Source of the DNA: Rubrobacter xylanophilus DSM 9941
GTDB taxonomy: Bacteria > Actinomycetota > Rubrobacteria > Rubrobacterales > Rubrobacteraceae
Length of the DNA stretch: 64,000 bases
NCBI RefSeq assembly: GCF_000014185.1
Contig: NC_008148.1
Location: forward strand, 1,116,001-1,180,000
Direction: 5' to 3'
The position numbers and the translations under genes are program-made. Position 1 is the stretch's first letter; every line of letters begins with the position of its first letter. This document shows positions 24,907-33,173 of the stretch, piece after piece. Under the pieces are notes generated by a model. It did not search any database. It saw only the letters and a program-made list of their open reading frames with translations, and was not told the origin of the DNA.

Positions 24907-26943
24907 GTGAACCCCCGCTTCGAGACGGGCACGGAGAGCAAGGGACGGCGTCCGGGAGGGCTGCTGGCGCTGCTCAGGGCTGCCTTTAACGCCGCGCTCC
25001 TCGCGGTCGCGGCGGCGCTCGTGCTGCTGCTCGGCGCCTACGTCTACGCGCTGGAGCGCTACGGCGAGGGGATCTCCCGGCGCTACCCGGCGCTCCCCGA
25101 GGACTCCTACGTCTACAGCGCGGACGGCGAGCGGGTCGGCGTGATCCCGGCCTCCCAGCGCCGGAGGACCGTCCCCTTCGAGGAGCTCGGCCCCTACCTG
25201 CCGCGGGCCGTGGTCGCCGTGGAGGACCGGCGCTTCTACGAGCACGCCGGGGTGGACCCGGAGGGCGTGCTCCGGGCCGCCTGGACCGACCTGAGGGCCT
25301 GGGAGGTGCAGGAGGGCGGCTCCACCATCACCGAGCAGCTCGTCAAGAACCTCTACATCCCGGAGGAGGAGCGTTTCGAGGTCTCCTTCTGGCGGCGGCT
25401 CCTGCAGGCGTGTCTGGCCCACGCCTACGAGCAGCGGCACACCAAGCGCGAGATCCTCACCGCCTACCTGAACGCCGTGTACTTCGGGCGGGGGGCCTAC
25501 GGCGCCGAGGCGGCCGCGAGGGCCTACTTCGGTAAGAGCGCCCGAGAGCTCGACCTCTCCGAGGCGGCGGCCCTGGCCGGCTTCCTGCACGCCCCCTCCT
25601 CCTACGGCCGGGGCGGCGAGGAGCGGGCCGAGGACCGCAGGGACGCCGTGCTGCGGCTGATGCGCGGGCAGGGCGTGATCTCCGGTGCCCAGTACAGGAG
25701 GGCCGTCTCGCGGGAGCTGCGCTTCTCCCCGCCGGAGGGGCGGGAGGACCCCGTCTACGAGCCCTTTCTGGAGCGGGTGCGGCGCGAGGTCGAGGAGCAC
25801 CTCGGCGAGGAGGCGCTCCGGCGCGGGGGGCTCAGGATCCGCACCACCCTCGACCCCCGCCTGCAGCGGGTCGCCGCCGCCAGCGCCGCCGACACCCTCT
25901 ACGCCCCCGGGGACCCCTCGGCCGCCGTGGTCAGCGTCGAGCCCCAGAGCGGCGCCATAAAGGCCCTCTGGGGCCGGGAGGGGGACTTCAACCTCGCCCT
26001 CGACGCCCGGAGGCAGCCGGGCAGCGCCTTCAAGCCCGTGGTCCTCGCGACCGCGCTCAAGGAGGGCATCTCCCCCTACAGCACCTACCTCTCCGGCGGC
26101 CTCAGCCTCGAGTTCCGGGGCGAGGAGTACGTCGTCAACAACTACGGCTACGAGGAGCGCGGCGAGATCTCCCTCGCCGACGCCATGGCCGTCTCGGACA
26201 ACACGGTCTTCGTGCGGCTCGCGATGGACGTGGGGCTCGAGGAGGTGGCCCGGACCGCCCGCGAGCTCGGGATACGCTCCCCCGTGGAGCCCTACCCCTC
26301 GACCGCCATCGGGGGGCTCGGGGTGGGGGTGAGCCCGCTGGAGATGGCCTCCGCCTACGCCACCTTCGCCGGCGGGGGGGTCTACCGCGAGCCCTACGCC
26401 GTAGAGGAGATCCGGCGCGAGGCCTACGGCGGGGGCGAGACGCTCTACGACCACCGGGTCTCCGGACGCCGGGTGCTCGGCGGCAACCAGGCCGCGGCGG
26501 TGACCGACGTCCTGCGCGGGGTGGTGGAGCGGGGGACCGCCAGCCGCTACCGGGATCTCGACGCCGAGCTGGGGCGCCCCTCGGCGGGCAAGACCGGCAC
26601 CTCCGACGGGTTCGCCGACGCCTGGTACGCCGGCTACACCCCGCAGCTCGCCACCGCGGTGTGGGTCGGCTACCCGGAGGGGCGCCGCTCGATGGCCGGG
26701 GTGCACGGCATAGAGGAGGTGGGGGGAGAGACGCTGCCGCTGGACATCTGGGCGGCGTACATGCGCGAGGCCACCCGCGGCGAGCCCGTGTGGGGCTTTC
26801 GCGAGCCGGACTACGGGAAGTTCCGGGTGGTGGACCGCGCCTACGGCGGCCCCTCCGGGGAGGCCGTAGCCCTCGCGTCTTCGCTCCAGAGCAGGATACG
26901 CGCCATGGTCGATGAGGCGTTGCGGGAAGCCTTCGGGGGGTGA
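24907..26943 (+). CDS. Class A penicillin-binding protein (PBP1A-type)
   Basis: 678 aa, GTG start. Bifunctional peptidoglycan synthase: one N-terminal membrane anchor (~residues 22-45), glycosyltransferase family 51 domain (VAVEDRRFYEHAGVDPEG, EGGSTITEQLVKNLY), then transpeptidase domain with the serine motif PGSAFKPVVLATAL (~residue 377), SDN in MAVSDNTVF and KTGTSDGF. No long C-terminal extension. Overlaps the next gene by 4 nt (GTGA). Confidence 0.95.
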   Translation: MNPRFETGTESKGRRPGGLLALLRAAFNAALLAVAAALVLLLGAYVYALERYGEGISRRYPALPEDSYVYSADGERVGVIPASQRRRTVPFEELGPYLPRAVVAVEDRRFYEHAGVDPEGVLRAAWTDLRAWEVQEGGSTITEQLVKNLYIPEEERFEVSFWRRLLQACLAHAYEQRHTKREILTAYLNAVYFGRGAYGAEAAARAYFGKSARELDLSEAAALAGFLHAPSSYGRGGEERAEDRRDAVLRLMRGQGVISGAQYRRAVSRELRFSPPEGREDPVYEPFLERVRREVEEHLGEEALRRGGLRIRTTLDPRLQRVAAASAADTLYAPGDPSAAVVSVEPQSGAIKALWGREGDFNLALDARRQPGSAFKPVVLATALKEGISPYSTYLSGGLSLEFRGEEYVVNNYGYEERGEISLADAMAVSDNTVFVRLAMDVGLEEVARTARELGIRSPVEPYPSTAIGGLGVGVSPLEMASAYATFAGGGVYREPYAVEEIRREAYGGGETLYDHRVSGRRVLGGNQAAAVTDVLRGVVERGTASRYRDLDAELGRPSAGKTGTSDGFADAWYAGYTPQLATAVWVGYPEGRRSMAGVHGIEEVGGETLPLDIWAAYMREATRGEPVWGFREPDYGKFRVVDRAYGGPSGEAVALASSLQSRIRAMVDEALREAFGG

Positions 26944-27407
26944 TCCGGACCTTGGACCTCGAGAACCTCTTCGGCGGGTCGTTCGTGAACTGGGAGGCCG
27001 TGGGGGAGTCCTTCGGCAAGCGCACCGTCGCCTCGCGGCTGCTGCTTTTCGCCGCCCGCCGCTACCTGGCGGCGAGGGGCGGGGCGCGGCCGGACGGGGA
27101 GCGGGAGCGCCTGGTCTCTGCGCTCCCGCTCCCCGAGGAGGTGCGCCAGGCCTTCGCCTCCCCCCCGCGCCCGGAGGAGCCCTCGGCCGGGGAGTGGGGC
27201 AGGTTCATAGACGCCGCCATCGCCGCCGAGCTCGAGACCGTCTCCTACGGGGAGCGCCCGCCCATCCTCTACGAGCTGCGCACCGGGCTCTCCCGCGCCG
27301 CCGAGGAGGCGGGGGAGCGCTCCGCGCTCGGCCGGTGGTTTCTGGGCCGGCGGGACGCGCTGCCGGGTGCGGACCTCCCCGACGACCCCGGCTACCTCCC
27401 GGTGTAG
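26940..27407 (+). CDS. Hypothetical protein coupled to PBP1A
   Basis: 155 aa, GTG start overlapping the PBP1A stop. Soluble, charged, mostly helical, with no signal or membrane helix (MIRTLDLENLFGGSFVNWEAV at the N terminus; several LLLFAARRYLA-like helices). Not recognised. Tight coupling suggests it is made with PBP1A, but nothing in the sequence shows a role in the wall. Confidence 0.65.
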   Translation: MIRTLDLENLFGGSFVNWEAVGESFGKRTVASRLLLFAARRYLAARGGARPDGERERLVSALPLPEEVRQAFASPPRPEEPSAGEWGRFIDAAIAAELETVSYGERPPILYELRTGLSRAAEEAGERSALGRWFLGRRDALPGADLPDDPGYLPV

Positions 27408-27436
27408 GGCTCGTTTACCGGCCCCTCCTGCTGCAA

Positions 27437-27442
27437 TAGAAT
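27437..27442 (+). promoter_or_regulatory. -10 box for the malic enzyme
   Basis: TAGAAT within GCAATAGAATTGATC, about 38 nt before the ATG at 27481, leaving a short leader with GGAAGGGGCGGG as ribosome site. Confidence 0.55.
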
Positions 27443-27480
27443 TGATCGGTGGGCACTGACGGACTTCCGGAAGGGGCGGG

Positions 27481-28926
27481 ATGGAGGCCATACCGAGCGC
27501 CAGCTACAGCATGACCCTCAGGGTGGAGTTCCCCCACCGGGCGGGGGCTCTGGGCAGGATCCTGACGACCATCGGCGACGCGGGCGGGATGGTCGGGGCC
27601 ATAGACATCGTCAGGATGGGGCAGGAGCGCTCCATCCGGGACATCACGGTCAACGCCCGCGACTCCGAGCACGGCCAGCGGATAGTGCGGGCGGTGGGCG
27701 CGCTGCCCGAGGTGCGGGTGGTGAACGTCTCGGACCGCACCTTTCTGCTGCACCTCGGGGGCAAGATAGAGGTCCACTCCAAGATACCCGTCCGCACCCG
27801 GGACGACCTCTCCATGGCCTACACGCCGGGGGTGGCCCGGGTTTGCCGCGCCATAGCCCAGGAGCCGGAGCGGGCCTTCAACCTGACGATCAAGCGCAAC
27901 TCGGTGGCGGTGGTCACCGACGGGACGGCGGTCTTGGGGCTTGGGGACATCGGGCCGTACGCCGCGATGCCGGTGATGGAGGGCAAGGCGATGCTCTTCA
28001 AGGAGTTCGCCGGGGTGGACGCCTTCCCCGTGTGCCTGGACACCAAGGACCCGGAGGAGATCGTGCGCACCGTGAAGTACGTGGCGCCGGCCTTCGGGGG
28101 GATAAACCTGGAGGACATCTCGGCCCCGCGCTGCTTCGAGATAGAGGAGCGCCTCAAGCAGGAGCTGGACATCCCGGTCTTCCACGACGACCAGCACGGC
28201 ACGGCGGTGGTGGTGCTCGCCGCGCTCATCAACGCGCTGAGGATCGTGGGCAAGCGGATGGAGGAGCTGAAGGTCGTGGTGTGCGGGGTGGGGGCCGCGG
28301 GGGTGGCCTGCGCCAAGATCCTTCTCGCCGCGGGGGTGAAAAACATCGTCGGCTGCGACCGCTACGGGGTCGTCTACCGGGGGAGGGGGGACGCGGACAC
28401 CTCGCGGGGCTGGTTCGCGGAGAACACGAACCCGGAGAACATCAGGGGCACCCTGGCCGACGCGATCCGGGGCGCCGACGTGTTTATCGGGGTCTCGGCG
28501 CCGGACGTGCTCACGGTGGAGCACATAGAGAGCATGGCCGACGAGCCCATAGTCTTCGCCATGGCCAACCCGGACCCGGAGATCCGGCCGGAGATCGCCT
28601 ACGGTCACGCCCGGATCATCGCCACCGGCCGCAGCGACTACCCGAACCAGATCAACAACGTCCTCTGCTTCCCCGGCGTCTTCCGGGGGGCCCTGGACAT
28701 CCGGGCCCGGGAGATAAACGAGGAGATGAAGCTCGCCGCGGCCCGCGCGATAGCCGGCGTGATCCCGGAGGAGAGCCTCTCGGAGGACTACATCATCCCC
28801 TCGGTCTTCGACGAGCGGGTGGTCCCGGCCGTGGCCGGGGCGGTGGCGGAGGCCGGGGTGGAGTCCGGGGTGGCCCGGCGGGTGCGGGAGCGCTCGGAGA
28901 CGGACTTCTCGGCGGCCTCCTTCTGA
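27481..28926 (+). CDS. NAD(P)-dependent malic enzyme with N-terminal ACT domain
   Basis: 481 aa. It decarboxylates malate to pyruvate. Residues ~8-85 form an ACT domain (MTLRVEFPHRAGALGRILTT), a small-molecule sensing module often fused to malic enzymes of Gram-positives. The catalytic part has MAYTPGVARVC, DGTAVLGLGDIGP, metal/substrate site VFHDDQHGTAVV and the Rossmann motif VCGVGAAGVACAKILL. Ends after the NAD domain, with no phosphotransacetylase-like extension. The ACT ligand is unknown. Confidence 0.94.
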   Translation: MEAIPSASYSMTLRVEFPHRAGALGRILTTIGDAGGMVGAIDIVRMGQERSIRDITVNARDSEHGQRIVRAVGALPEVRVVNVSDRTFLLHLGGKIEVHSKIPVRTRDDLSMAYTPGVARVCRAIAQEPERAFNLTIKRNSVAVVTDGTAVLGLGDIGPYAAMPVMEGKAMLFKEFAGVDAFPVCLDTKDPEEIVRTVKYVAPAFGGINLEDISAPRCFEIEERLKQELDIPVFHDDQHGTAVVVLAALINALRIVGKRMEELKVVVCGVGAAGVACAKILLAAGVKNIVGCDRYGVVYRGRGDADTSRGWFAENTNPENIRGTLADAIRGADVFIGVSAPDVLTVEHIESMADEPIVFAMANPDPEIRPEIAYGHARIIATGRSDYPNQINNVLCFPGVFRGALDIRAREINEEMKLAAARAIAGVIPEESLSEDYIIPSVFDERVVPAVAGAVAEAGVESGVARRVRERSETDFSAASF

Positions 28927-28963
28927 TGGACTTCTGTGCCGCCGGGCATAGAATATGCCTGCT

Positions 28964-29263
28964 GTGTATGCACCACGGCAGATATTCGTGTGCGCAACTC
29001 CCGGCGAGGGGCGCTGCGGTGAGAAGGGCGGGGCGGAGCTGCTAAGCATGTTCCGGGAGGAGGTGGCCCGGCGCGGGCTGCCGCCCTCCGTGGTGGTGCG
29101 CAACGGCTGCGCCCGGCGGCACCACGAGGGGCCCGTGGTCTTCGTCTTCCCGGACGACGTCTGGTACACCCGCGTGGGGCCCGAGGACGTGCCCGGGATC
29201 GTGGAGCGGCACCTCCTGCCCCAGGAGGCCCGGGAGCAGGCCGGGAGGGCCTCCCCCTCCTAG
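28964..29263 (+). CDS. (2Fe-2S) ferredoxin-like thioredoxin-fold protein, Cys3-His pattern
   Basis: 99 aa from GTG 28964; an in-frame ATG at 28955 directly abuts the TAGAAT -10 box (28949-28954), so the transcript probably starts at or after it. It matches the small (2Fe-2S) thioredoxin-like ferredoxin family: IFVCATPGEGRCGEKGG, then GCARRHHEGPVVFVFPDDVWY. The family normally has four Cys (C..C...CxxxC); here the fourth position is His53 (C10, C18, C49, H53). This could be a 3Cys-1His cluster or a lost one. Convergent overlap of 4 nt with the next gene. Confidence 0.78.
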   Translation: MYAPRQIFVCATPGEGRCGEKGGAELLSMFREEVARRGLPPSVVVRNGCARRHHEGPVVFVFPDDVWYTRVGPEDVPGIVERHLLPQEAREQAGRASPS

Positions 29264-30591
29264 GCGAACCCCAGCCGCCCCACCCGCTCCATGGCCCAGT
29301 CGCTCGCGGCGAGCAGGCGCTGGCGCCGGCCCCGCAGGTAGTACAGCAGGACGCTCCGGTAGAGCGCCTGGGCGGGGGTTCCCCTCATGCGCCGCCCGAA
29401 GGGGTTCGCGACGGCGCTCTCCGGCCCGAGGCTTACGGCGTAGCCCCGGTCCACGAACCGGAAGGGCGGCCTCCGCGCCCCCCGCAGCCGCCGCCCCACG
29501 TCCCGGGCGGCGTAGGGCCCCTGCTGCACGGCGGCGGACCCGGTGGGCGGCAGCGGTCCCGCGCCCGGCCCCTCGCGCAGCGCGGAGTCGCCGAGCACGT
29601 AGACGTTGGGGTGCGCCGGAAGGGTCAGGTGGGGGCCGACCTCCGCCCGCCCCCCGTCCCCGTGCCTGACGGGGAGCCCCCGGACGAGCCGGGCGGCCCG
29701 CACGCCCGCGGCCCACACCCGGACGCGGGCCGAAAACCACTTGCCGCCGGCGAGGACGCCCTCGCCCGAGGCCCCCTCGACCGGGGAGCGGAGGCGTACC
29801 TCCACCCCCAGGCGCCCGAGCTCTTCGAGGGCCACCTCGTGGAAGTACGGGTCGAGCCAGCCCATCAGCCGCCCGGTGGCCTCGAAGAGCACCACCCGCA
29901 GCCCGGGGCGGGCCCGGCGGCCGGAGCGCCGCCGGAGGTAGGCGGAGAGGGCGGCGAACTCCGCGGCGAGCTCGACCCCGGTGGTCCCGCCGCCCACCAC
30001 GGCGACGGCGGGGGCCTGCGGGGCCGGTTCGCGGAGGGCCTCCCGCCAGGCGGCGGCGAGGGCGCTGCGCAGCCGGAGGGCGTCCCGCAGGGTGTGGAAG
30101 GGCAGGAAGTGCGGCGAGAGGTGCTCCGGCGGCGGGACGGCCTCGCTGCCCGGGGCGAGGACCAGGTACTCGTAGGAGATCTCCCCTTCCGAGGTGAGGA
30201 GGCTGCTCCCGGATAGGTCCACGCTCTTTACCTCGGCCCGCAGAAAGCCGCAGCGGCCGCGCAGGGCCGGGCGAACCGGCAGGGTGACGCTGTCCGGGTG
30301 CAGGCGCCCCGCGGCGACCTCGTGGATCAGGGGCGCGAAGGCGTAGGTCTCCGAGCGGTCCACCACGAGCGTCTCGCCGGCCTCGCGCAGGGCCGGGGGG
30401 AGGCTGCGGGCGAGATGCACGCCGGCGAGCCCCGCCCCCACCACGACCAGCCGGGCTCTCGCCGGGGCGCTCAGGGGGCCGCCCGCCGCGTCTCGTCCGC
30501 CGTTCCTCGCATGGAGCAGCAAGTATAGCCGAGGGTGCGGCGGGGATTGTGGAATAAGCTTTACAAAACATGCGAACATGCGTAGACTCAT
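29260..30591 (-). CDS. FAD-dependent NAD(P)H dehydrogenase (NDH-2-like)
   Basis: Up to 443 aa. FAD motif LVVVGAGLAGVHLARSLPP; NAD motif AVAVVGGGTTGVELAAEFAAL (~residue 197); FAD-phosphate region NVYVLGDSALREGPG and TGSAAVQQG. A second NDH-2 homologue beside the one at 17550. The start is uncertain: ATG 30591 and ATG 30579 add ~45 unconserved residues, while TATACT on the minus strand (30527-30522) would be a promoter inside that extension, leaving only CTG/TTG-type starts. Likely membrane-associated via the C terminus (QALYRSVLLYYLRG). Confidence 0.82.
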   Translation of the reverse strand: MSLRMFACFVKLIPQSPPHPRLYLLLHARNGGRDAAGGPLSAPARARLVVVGAGLAGVHLARSLPPALREAGETLVVDRSETYAFAPLIHEVAAGRLHPDSVTLPVRPALRGRCGFLRAEVKSVDLSGSSLLTSEGEISYEYLVLAPGSEAVPPPEHLSPHFLPFHTLRDALRLRSALAAAWREALREPAPQAPAVAVVGGGTTGVELAAEFAALSAYLRRRSGRRARPGLRVVLFEATGRLMGWLDPYFHEVALEELGRLGVEVRLRSPVEGASGEGVLAGGKWFSARVRVWAAGVRAARLVRGLPVRHGDGGRAEVGPHLTLPAHPNVYVLGDSALREGPGAGPLPPTGSAAVQQGPYAARDVGRRLRGARRPPFRFVDRGYAVSLGPESAVANPFGRRMRGTPAQALYRSVLLYYLRGRRQRLLAASDWAMERVGRLGFA

Positions 30592-30671
30592 GCCAGAGGA
30601 GCCGCCGGGCGCGGCGGGGGTGAAAGGCGCACCTCAGGGGCCTGTCCGCTGGGGCTAGAAAGGGGAAGGTC

Positions 30672-30995
30672 TTGGCGAAGGAGGCTGCGGGGACCGGGGA
30701 GGTCTCCCCGGGCATCATAGTCCGGCACACGAGCAGGAAGATAGGGGAGCTGGACGCCTGCGAGGCGTGCGGTTGCCTGATCGAGGGCCGCATCTCGTTC
30801 TCCGAGTTCGTGGACCAGGTGGGGGAGGGGTACCGGGAGCTGCTGGAGTTCATGCTGGAGCACGACCTGCACCCCGGGCGGCGGGACGAGGTGCTCTTCT
30901 GCATAGAGTGCTACGTGCCGTCCTTTCGGCTGCGGGCCCTGCTGCGCCGGCAGCTCGACCTCCTTTACCGCAACGGGGCGGGGGTGCGCGGGTGA
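30672..30995 (+). CDS. Small protein with paired Cys motifs
   Basis: 107 aa, TTG start behind AAAGGGGAAGG. CEACGC (residues ~30-35) and CIEC (~residues 77-80) give two CxxC pairs that could bind zinc or form a ribbon; between them is an acidic helical stretch (FSEFVDQVGEGYRELLEFML). Not assigned to a known family. It overlaps the next small gene by 4 nt (GTGA), so both are probably co-translated. Confidence 0.7.
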   Translation: MAKEAAGTGEVSPGIIVRHTSRKIGELDACEACGCLIEGRISFSEFVDQVGEGYRELLEFMLEHDLHPGRRDEVLFCIECYVPSFRLRALLRRQLDLLYRNGAGVRG

Positions 30996-31210
30996 ACCGC
31001 GACCGCAAGCGCCGCGCGATCATGCTGGCCTTCACGGCGGCGGCCGGCGCGGCCTCCAGCCGGATCGCCGACCGGCTCCTGGACCGGCCCGAGCGGCGGG
31101 GGGTGGCGGACGACCTCAAGGAGGCGCTCCTCAAGGGAGGTTTCTCGCTGGCGGCGACGCTCGCGGCCTCCCTGCTCGTTCGCGCCCTCGTCCGGCGGGG
31201 CTACCTGTAG
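30992..31210 (+). CDS. Small basic protein with a C-terminal hydrophobic helix
   Basis: 72 aa, GTG start in GTGA overlap with the upstream gene. N terminus NRDRKRRAIMLAFTAAAGAA is basic then hydrophobic; a second hydrophobic stretch (GFSLAATLAASLLVRALV) lies near the end. Likely membrane-associated. No known family. Confidence 0.6.
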   Translation: MNRDRKRRAIMLAFTAAAGAASSRIADRLLDRPERRGVADDLKEALLKGGFSLAATLAASLLVRALVRRGYL

Positions 31211-31228
31211 CCGGGCCCGCCGGTAGGT

Positions 31229-31234
31229 TATCAT
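31229..31234 (+). promoter_or_regulatory. Leaderless -10 box of the alpha/beta hydrolase
   Basis: TATCAT in GGTAGGTTATCATTGCGCCC ends 7 nt before the ATG at 31242; no ribosome-binding sequence lies between, consistent with a leaderless mRNA. Confidence 0.65.
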
Positions 31235-31241
31235 TGCGCCC

Positions 31242-32459
31242 ATGAGCACGGCCCTGATCATCGTCTTCGTCGCGGCGCTGCTGCTCGTGGGCGTCTCGCT
31301 CGCGCTCGGGCGGATGACCCACCAGGTGGAGAGCGCCCCCGAGACGGAGTTCCTCGAGCTGGAGGGCACCTGGGTCCGCTACGGGGTGACCGGCGGCGGC
31401 CCTCCGGTGGTGCTGGTTCACGGCTGGCTCTCCTCCTCCCGCATCTGGGACCAGCTGGCGGGCAGGCTCGCCCAGCGCTTCACCGTCTACACGCTGGATC
31501 TGAGCGGCTTCGGCGACTCCGACAAGCCGCTCTCCGGGTACGGCATCCGCTACGGCAGCCGCCTGCTCTACGCCTTCTGCGCCCACTTCGGGCTCACCCA
31601 CGCCAGCGTGGTGGGCCACGATCTGGGGGCGAACATGGCCATCAAGCTGGCCGCCGACCACCCGGACGTGGTGGGGCGCCTCGTCGTCGTCGCCGCGCCG
31701 GCCCAGGAGGACCAGATCGACCTGCCCACCCCGCTGTGGCTGGCCACCCTGCCGGTCGTGGGGCCTCTCTTCTACATGCTGGGCAAGGTCTTGCGCCCGG
31801 TGCGGGTGCTCTGGATGCGCCCGTTCGTGGCCGACCCGGACGATCTGCCGGAGGACGTGGTGGAGGACGCCGCCCGCTCTACCCCCGCGGCGGTGAGCAA
31901 GACGCTGCGGGTGGCGCGCCGGGAGCTCTCCGGGGGGCGACTCGCCCGGCAGGCCCGGATGGTCCGGGTCCCCGCCCTGATCGTGGCGGGGGAGGAGGAC
32001 CAGATAGTCGATCCCCACTCGGCGGCGGTGTGGGGGCGCAGCCTCGACCAGTCGGAGGTCTGTCTGATGGACGGCTGCGGCCACCTCCCGATGGTGGAGC
32101 GGGTCGCGGAGTTCAACGCCCAGGTTCTGGCCTTTCTCACCGGCGACGCGCGCTACCTGGACTACGTGGAGCGCTTCCCCGGCCCCCCGGCCGGCGAGGA
32201 GCCCACCGAGCCGGTCGAGCCCGTCCCGGAGGAGGGGGCTGGGGAAGGGACCGGGGGGCCCGGCGAGCGGGAGGAGATCGGGGGGCTGCGCAACGGCCGC
32301 TCCGGGCCGAGGGCCGGAGGGGAGCGCCTCTTCCCCGACCTCCCGGAGAACCTCTTCGAGTGGCCCGGAAGCTGGGAGGAGTTCCGTTCCGGCCGCCGCA
32401 GACGCTCCGGGGACGAGGAGCCCGGCGGGCGGGAGGGCGAGGCCGGCTCCTCTAGGTGA
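31242..32459 (+). CDS. Membrane-anchored alpha/beta hydrolase with Asp nucleophile
   Basis: 405 aa. A single N-terminal hydrophobic segment (residues ~3-22) anchors an alpha/beta-hydrolase domain: oxyanion region VLVHGWLSSSRIWDQL, nucleophile elbow VVGHDLGANMA with Asp instead of Ser, acid region GEEDQIVD, and catalytic His in GCGHLPMVE. Asp nucleophiles are known in epoxide hydrolases and haloalkane dehalogenases. The last ~100 residues are a Pro/Glu/Gly/Arg-rich tail (EEPTEPVEPVPEEGAG...) of unknown use. Convergent overlap of 8 nt with the GNAT gene. Confidence 0.85.
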   Translation: MSTALIIVFVAALLLVGVSLALGRMTHQVESAPETEFLELEGTWVRYGVTGGGPPVVLVHGWLSSSRIWDQLAGRLAQRFTVYTLDLSGFGDSDKPLSGYGIRYGSRLLYAFCAHFGLTHASVVGHDLGANMAIKLAADHPDVVGRLVVVAAPAQEDQIDLPTPLWLATLPVVGPLFYMLGKVLRPVRVLWMRPFVADPDDLPEDVVEDAARSTPAAVSKTLRVARRELSGGRLARQARMVRVPALIVAGEEDQIVDPHSAAVWGRSLDQSEVCLMDGCGHLPMVERVAEFNAQVLAFLTGDARYLDYVERFPGPPAGEEPTEPVEPVPEEGAGEGTGGPGEREEIGGLRNGRSGPRAGGERLFPDLPENLFEWPGSWEEFRSGRRRRSGDEEPGGREGEAGSSR

Positions 32460-33081
32460 GGGGTTCCTTGCGCATGTAGATCCAGGCGCGGATCCCCAAA
32501 AACCGCGCCGTGAGCAGCGACCTCTGGCGGGAGACCTCCCGGTAGCCGGCGGACTCGTAGAGCAGCAGGGCCGGGAGGTTGTTGCAGCTGACGTGCAGCC
32601 CGACCGAGCGCTTTCGCGCCTCCGAGGCCGTCCTCTCGGAGGCGTCGAGCAGGCTTCGCGCGAGCCCCCTCCTCCTGAAGCCCGGGGCGACCACCAGCCG
32701 CTCCACGTAGGCCTCCTCCGGCGAGGTGGTGTAGCGGGGGTAGGAGAGGAGGGTGGTGGCCCACAGGGTGTGAAAGAAGCCCAGGTTCCTCCGGAAGACC
32801 CCCCACAGCCGCCGGGAGAGGAGGTCCTCCCGGGGCTCGGAGAGCCGGATCCCGACGCTCGCCGCGATGCCGCCTCCGGCGGGGTCTTCTATCACCAGCG
32901 AGCGTACGCCGCCGACCTCGTGCTCCAGCTCGATCCAGCGCTGCATGATGCGGATGGAGCGGTCCATCCCGTTGCGGAAGATGGGCCGGAACTTGTCTAT
33001 AAAGCCCTCGATGACGAGCGCGGCGATGGCCGCGTCCTCCTCCGGCCTCGCCGCCCGCACGGTGAACTGTTCGGCGTCCAT
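32452..33081 (-). CDS. GNAT-family N-acetyltransferase
   Basis: 209 aa. Acetyl-CoA motif A is VERLVVAPGFRRRGLARSLL (~residues 123-142), with N-terminal FTVRAARPEEDAAIAALV and a C-terminal LLLYESAGYREVSRQRS. Acetylates an unknown amine. ATG 33081 is preceded on its strand by the extended -10 TGGTACCAT ending 12 nt upstream, so the leader is very short. Alone on its strand between the hydrolase and ABC genes. Confidence 0.85.
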   Translation of the reverse strand: MDAEQFTVRAARPEEDAAIAALVIEGFIDKFRPIFRNGMDRSIRIMQRWIELEHEVGGVRSLVIEDPAGGGIAASVGIRLSEPREDLLSRRLWGVFRRNLGFFHTLWATTLLSYPRYTTSPEEAYVERLVVAPGFRRRGLARSLLDASERTASEARKRSVGLHVSCNNLPALLLYESAGYREVSRQRSLLTARFLGIRAWIYMRKEPLT

Positions 33082-33173
33082 CTCTGCCGGAAGATGGTAC
33101 CAGAGCGGGCCCGGGGGGGTCTCGTACCATGGTGGCCGCGCATGGCTCCTCTCGGCGGAAGGCTCTCCGGGGG

